This document shows, in pieces, positions 62,976 through 64,000 of a stretch of DNA of 64,000 bases; position 1 is the first letter of the stretch, and each line of letters begins with the position of its first letter. Made by a program: the position numbers and the translations under genes. Source of the DNA: Streptomyces triculaminicus (lineage in GTDB: Bacteria; Actinomycetota; Actinomycetes; Streptomycetales; Streptomycetaceae); contig NZ_JAFMOF010000007.1 of assembly GCF_017349075.1 (NCBI RefSeq), forward strand, positions 62,001-126,000. The letters run 5' to 3'. The notes under the pieces were generated by a model that saw only the letters and a program-made list of their open reading frames with translations, was not told the DNA's origin and made no database searches.

Positions 62976-64000
62976 ATGAGCGACATGAGCCCGGCGGCTC
63001 CCCGGGTGGCCTCCGTGGCGGTGTCAGCGCCCCCGCACCGGCACCGTCAAGGGGACATCGCCGCCGTGTTCGCCGAGGCGTTCCTCTCCGCCGATGCGGT
63101 CGTGCGCCGGCAGTTCACCGGCATCGCCGCGCACACGGGCATCGCGTACCGCAACCTGTCCCTGCCCCTGGCCGAGTACCGCCGGCCGCGCACGTTCACC
63201 GAGTACAACGAGACGTGGACCGCCACCGCCCGCCGGGTCGGGCTCGACGCCCTCGAACAGGCCCTGGCCACGGCGGGCGTGCGGCCCGGCGAGGTCGGGG
63301 CCGTCATCACCACGACCACCACCGGGGTCTCCGTCCCGTCCTTCGACGCCGAGCTCATCCAGCGGGCCGGCCTGCCCGGTCACGTGGCCCGCATGCCGCT
63401 GCTGGGCCTCGGCTGCGCGGGAGGTGCCGCCGGTCTGTCGCGGGTGCACGACTACCTGAGGGGCCGGCCCGACGACGTGGCCGTGCTGGTCTCCGTCGAG
63501 CTGTGTTCGCTGAACTTCCAGTACGCGGACACGTCCGTCGCCAACCTCGTCGCCACCAGCCTGTTCGGCGACGCGGCCGCCGCCGTCGTGGTCCTCGGCG
63601 CCCGCCGGGCCCGGGAGGCGGCAGGCCCGGCGCTGGTGGCGGCCCGCAGCCGACTGCATCCGGGGACCGAGCACCTCATGGGCATGCGCGTGGGCAACGG
63701 CGGCTTCGCCGCCTTCCTCTCCCCCGAGGTCCCCGGCTTCGCCGAGAAGCACCTCCCCGGCGAGGTCCACGACTTCCTCGCGGGCCACGGGCTGAGCACG
63801 GAGGACGTCGCCGCCTGGGTCTGCCACCCCGGCGGCCCGAAGATCATGGAGGCCCTGGACCGCGGCCTCGGTCTGCCGCCCGGGGCGCTCGCGCGTTCCC
63901 GGGACTCGCTGGCCGAGTACGGCAACGTGTCCTCCGCCTCGGTGCTCGACGTCCTCCGCAGGACCCTCGCCGCACCGCCCGCCACGGGCTCCACCGGCCT
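62976..64000 (+). CDS. type III polyketide synthase (chalcone-synthase-like), partial
   Basis: ATG with GGGAGG 5 bp upstream; runs off the window after about 341 residues, near the usual 350-380. Catalytic Cys in LGLGCAGGAAGL, His in VCHPGGPKIMEAL and Asn in EYGNVSSASVL give the Cys-His-Asn triad. It condenses malonyl-CoA onto acyl-CoA starters to make alkylresorcinols, pyrones or similar phenolics. A methyltransferase or oxidase usually follows in such clusters, outside this window. Confidence 0.93.
   Translation, partial: MSDMSPAAPRVASVAVSAPPHRHRQGDIAAVFAEAFLSADAVVRRQFTGIAAHTGIAYRNLSLPLAEYRRPRTFTEYNETWTATARRVGLDALEQALATAGVRPGEVGAVITTTTTGVSVPSFDAELIQRAGLPGHVARMPLLGLGCAGGAAGLSRVHDYLRGRPDDVAVLVSVELCSLNFQYADTSVANLVATSLFGDAAAAVVVLGARRAREAAGPALVAARSRLHPGTEHLMGMRVGNGGFAAFLSPEVPGFAEKHLPGEVHDFLAGHGLSTEDVAAWVCHPGGPKIMEALDRGLGLPPGALARSRDSLAEYGNVSSASVLDVLRRTLAAPPATGSTG

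Overview
The window looks like part of a large, GC-rich Streptomyces replicon, probably a plasmid or a plasmid-derived end region. Coding bias is actinobacterial, GTG and TTG starts are common, and one stretch joins a DnaB-like replicative helicase, a winged-helix Rep-like protein with internal iterons, and a parAB operon. The mobilome, with IS630, IS5, ISKra4 and Tn3 pieces, is also typical of actinobacterial accessory DNA. The rightmost 4-5 kb (membrane proteins, a secreted protein and a type III polyketide synthase cut by the window edge) looks more like ordinary Streptomyces chromosome or stable cargo.

Layout. 1-985: CRISPR array 1, read rightward, leader outside the window. 1.0-7.6 kb: replication and partition block with dnaB-like helicase, rep-like gene carrying iterons, parB and parA. 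7.8-17.7 kb: decayed and intact CRISPR arrays read leftward (arrays 2 and 3 plus relics), each intact array with a near-identical leader. This stretch is interrupted by an IS630 element, an inverted-repeat-flanked passenger cassette, a gene with palindromic operators and an IS5 element. Seven copies of the palindrome CATAACG-N-CGTTATG are scattered from 3.05 to 17.64 kb, around parAB. 18-22.5 kb: conserved hypothetical genes, an SMI1/KNR4 protein, a tRNA-Ser-like sequence with an abnormal anticodon arm, and an orphan toxin tail with immunity gene. 22.5-26.1 kb: operon of XRE regulator, M78 metallopeptidase, MAB_1171c membrane protein and cytochrome P450. 26.9-30.1 kb: a winged-helix plasmid gene broken by one stop codon, a small membrane protein and decayed CRISPR repeats. 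30.2-38.4 kb: type I-E effector operon cas8e-cse2-cas7e-cas5e-cas6e-cas3, directly followed by array 4; no cas1 or cas2. 38.7-42.3 kb: ALF-repeat secreted protein, SMI1/KNR4 protein, GNAT acetyltransferase and transposase relics. 42.4-47.4 kb: a second XRE / M78 / MAB_1171c locus, ending in an FAD-dependent oxidoreductase. 47.9-57.7 kb: winged-helix plasmid gene, lipoprotein, orphan toxin/immunity modules, PIN/RHH toxin-antitoxin and Fic protein. 57.9-64 kb: membrane and regulatory genes and the type III PKS.

How it works together. Replication and partition genes, toxin-antitoxin modules and a plasmid-borne CRISPR effector would each favour maintenance of the replicon. The CRISPR system has the interference genes and four arrays using three or four repeat variants that share the same Cas6e stem and 8-nt handle, but no adaptation genes here, so it must depend on Cas1-Cas2 elsewhere or be a fixed memory. 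Many genes are decayed by single stops, frameshifts or truncation, so the region is turning over quickly.

The best candidates for something little described are the two parallel XRE-M78-MAB_1171c-redox operons, the palindrome family around parAB, and the repeated CRISPR array / leader / palindrome units. All functional statements are by motif recognition; no database search was run.
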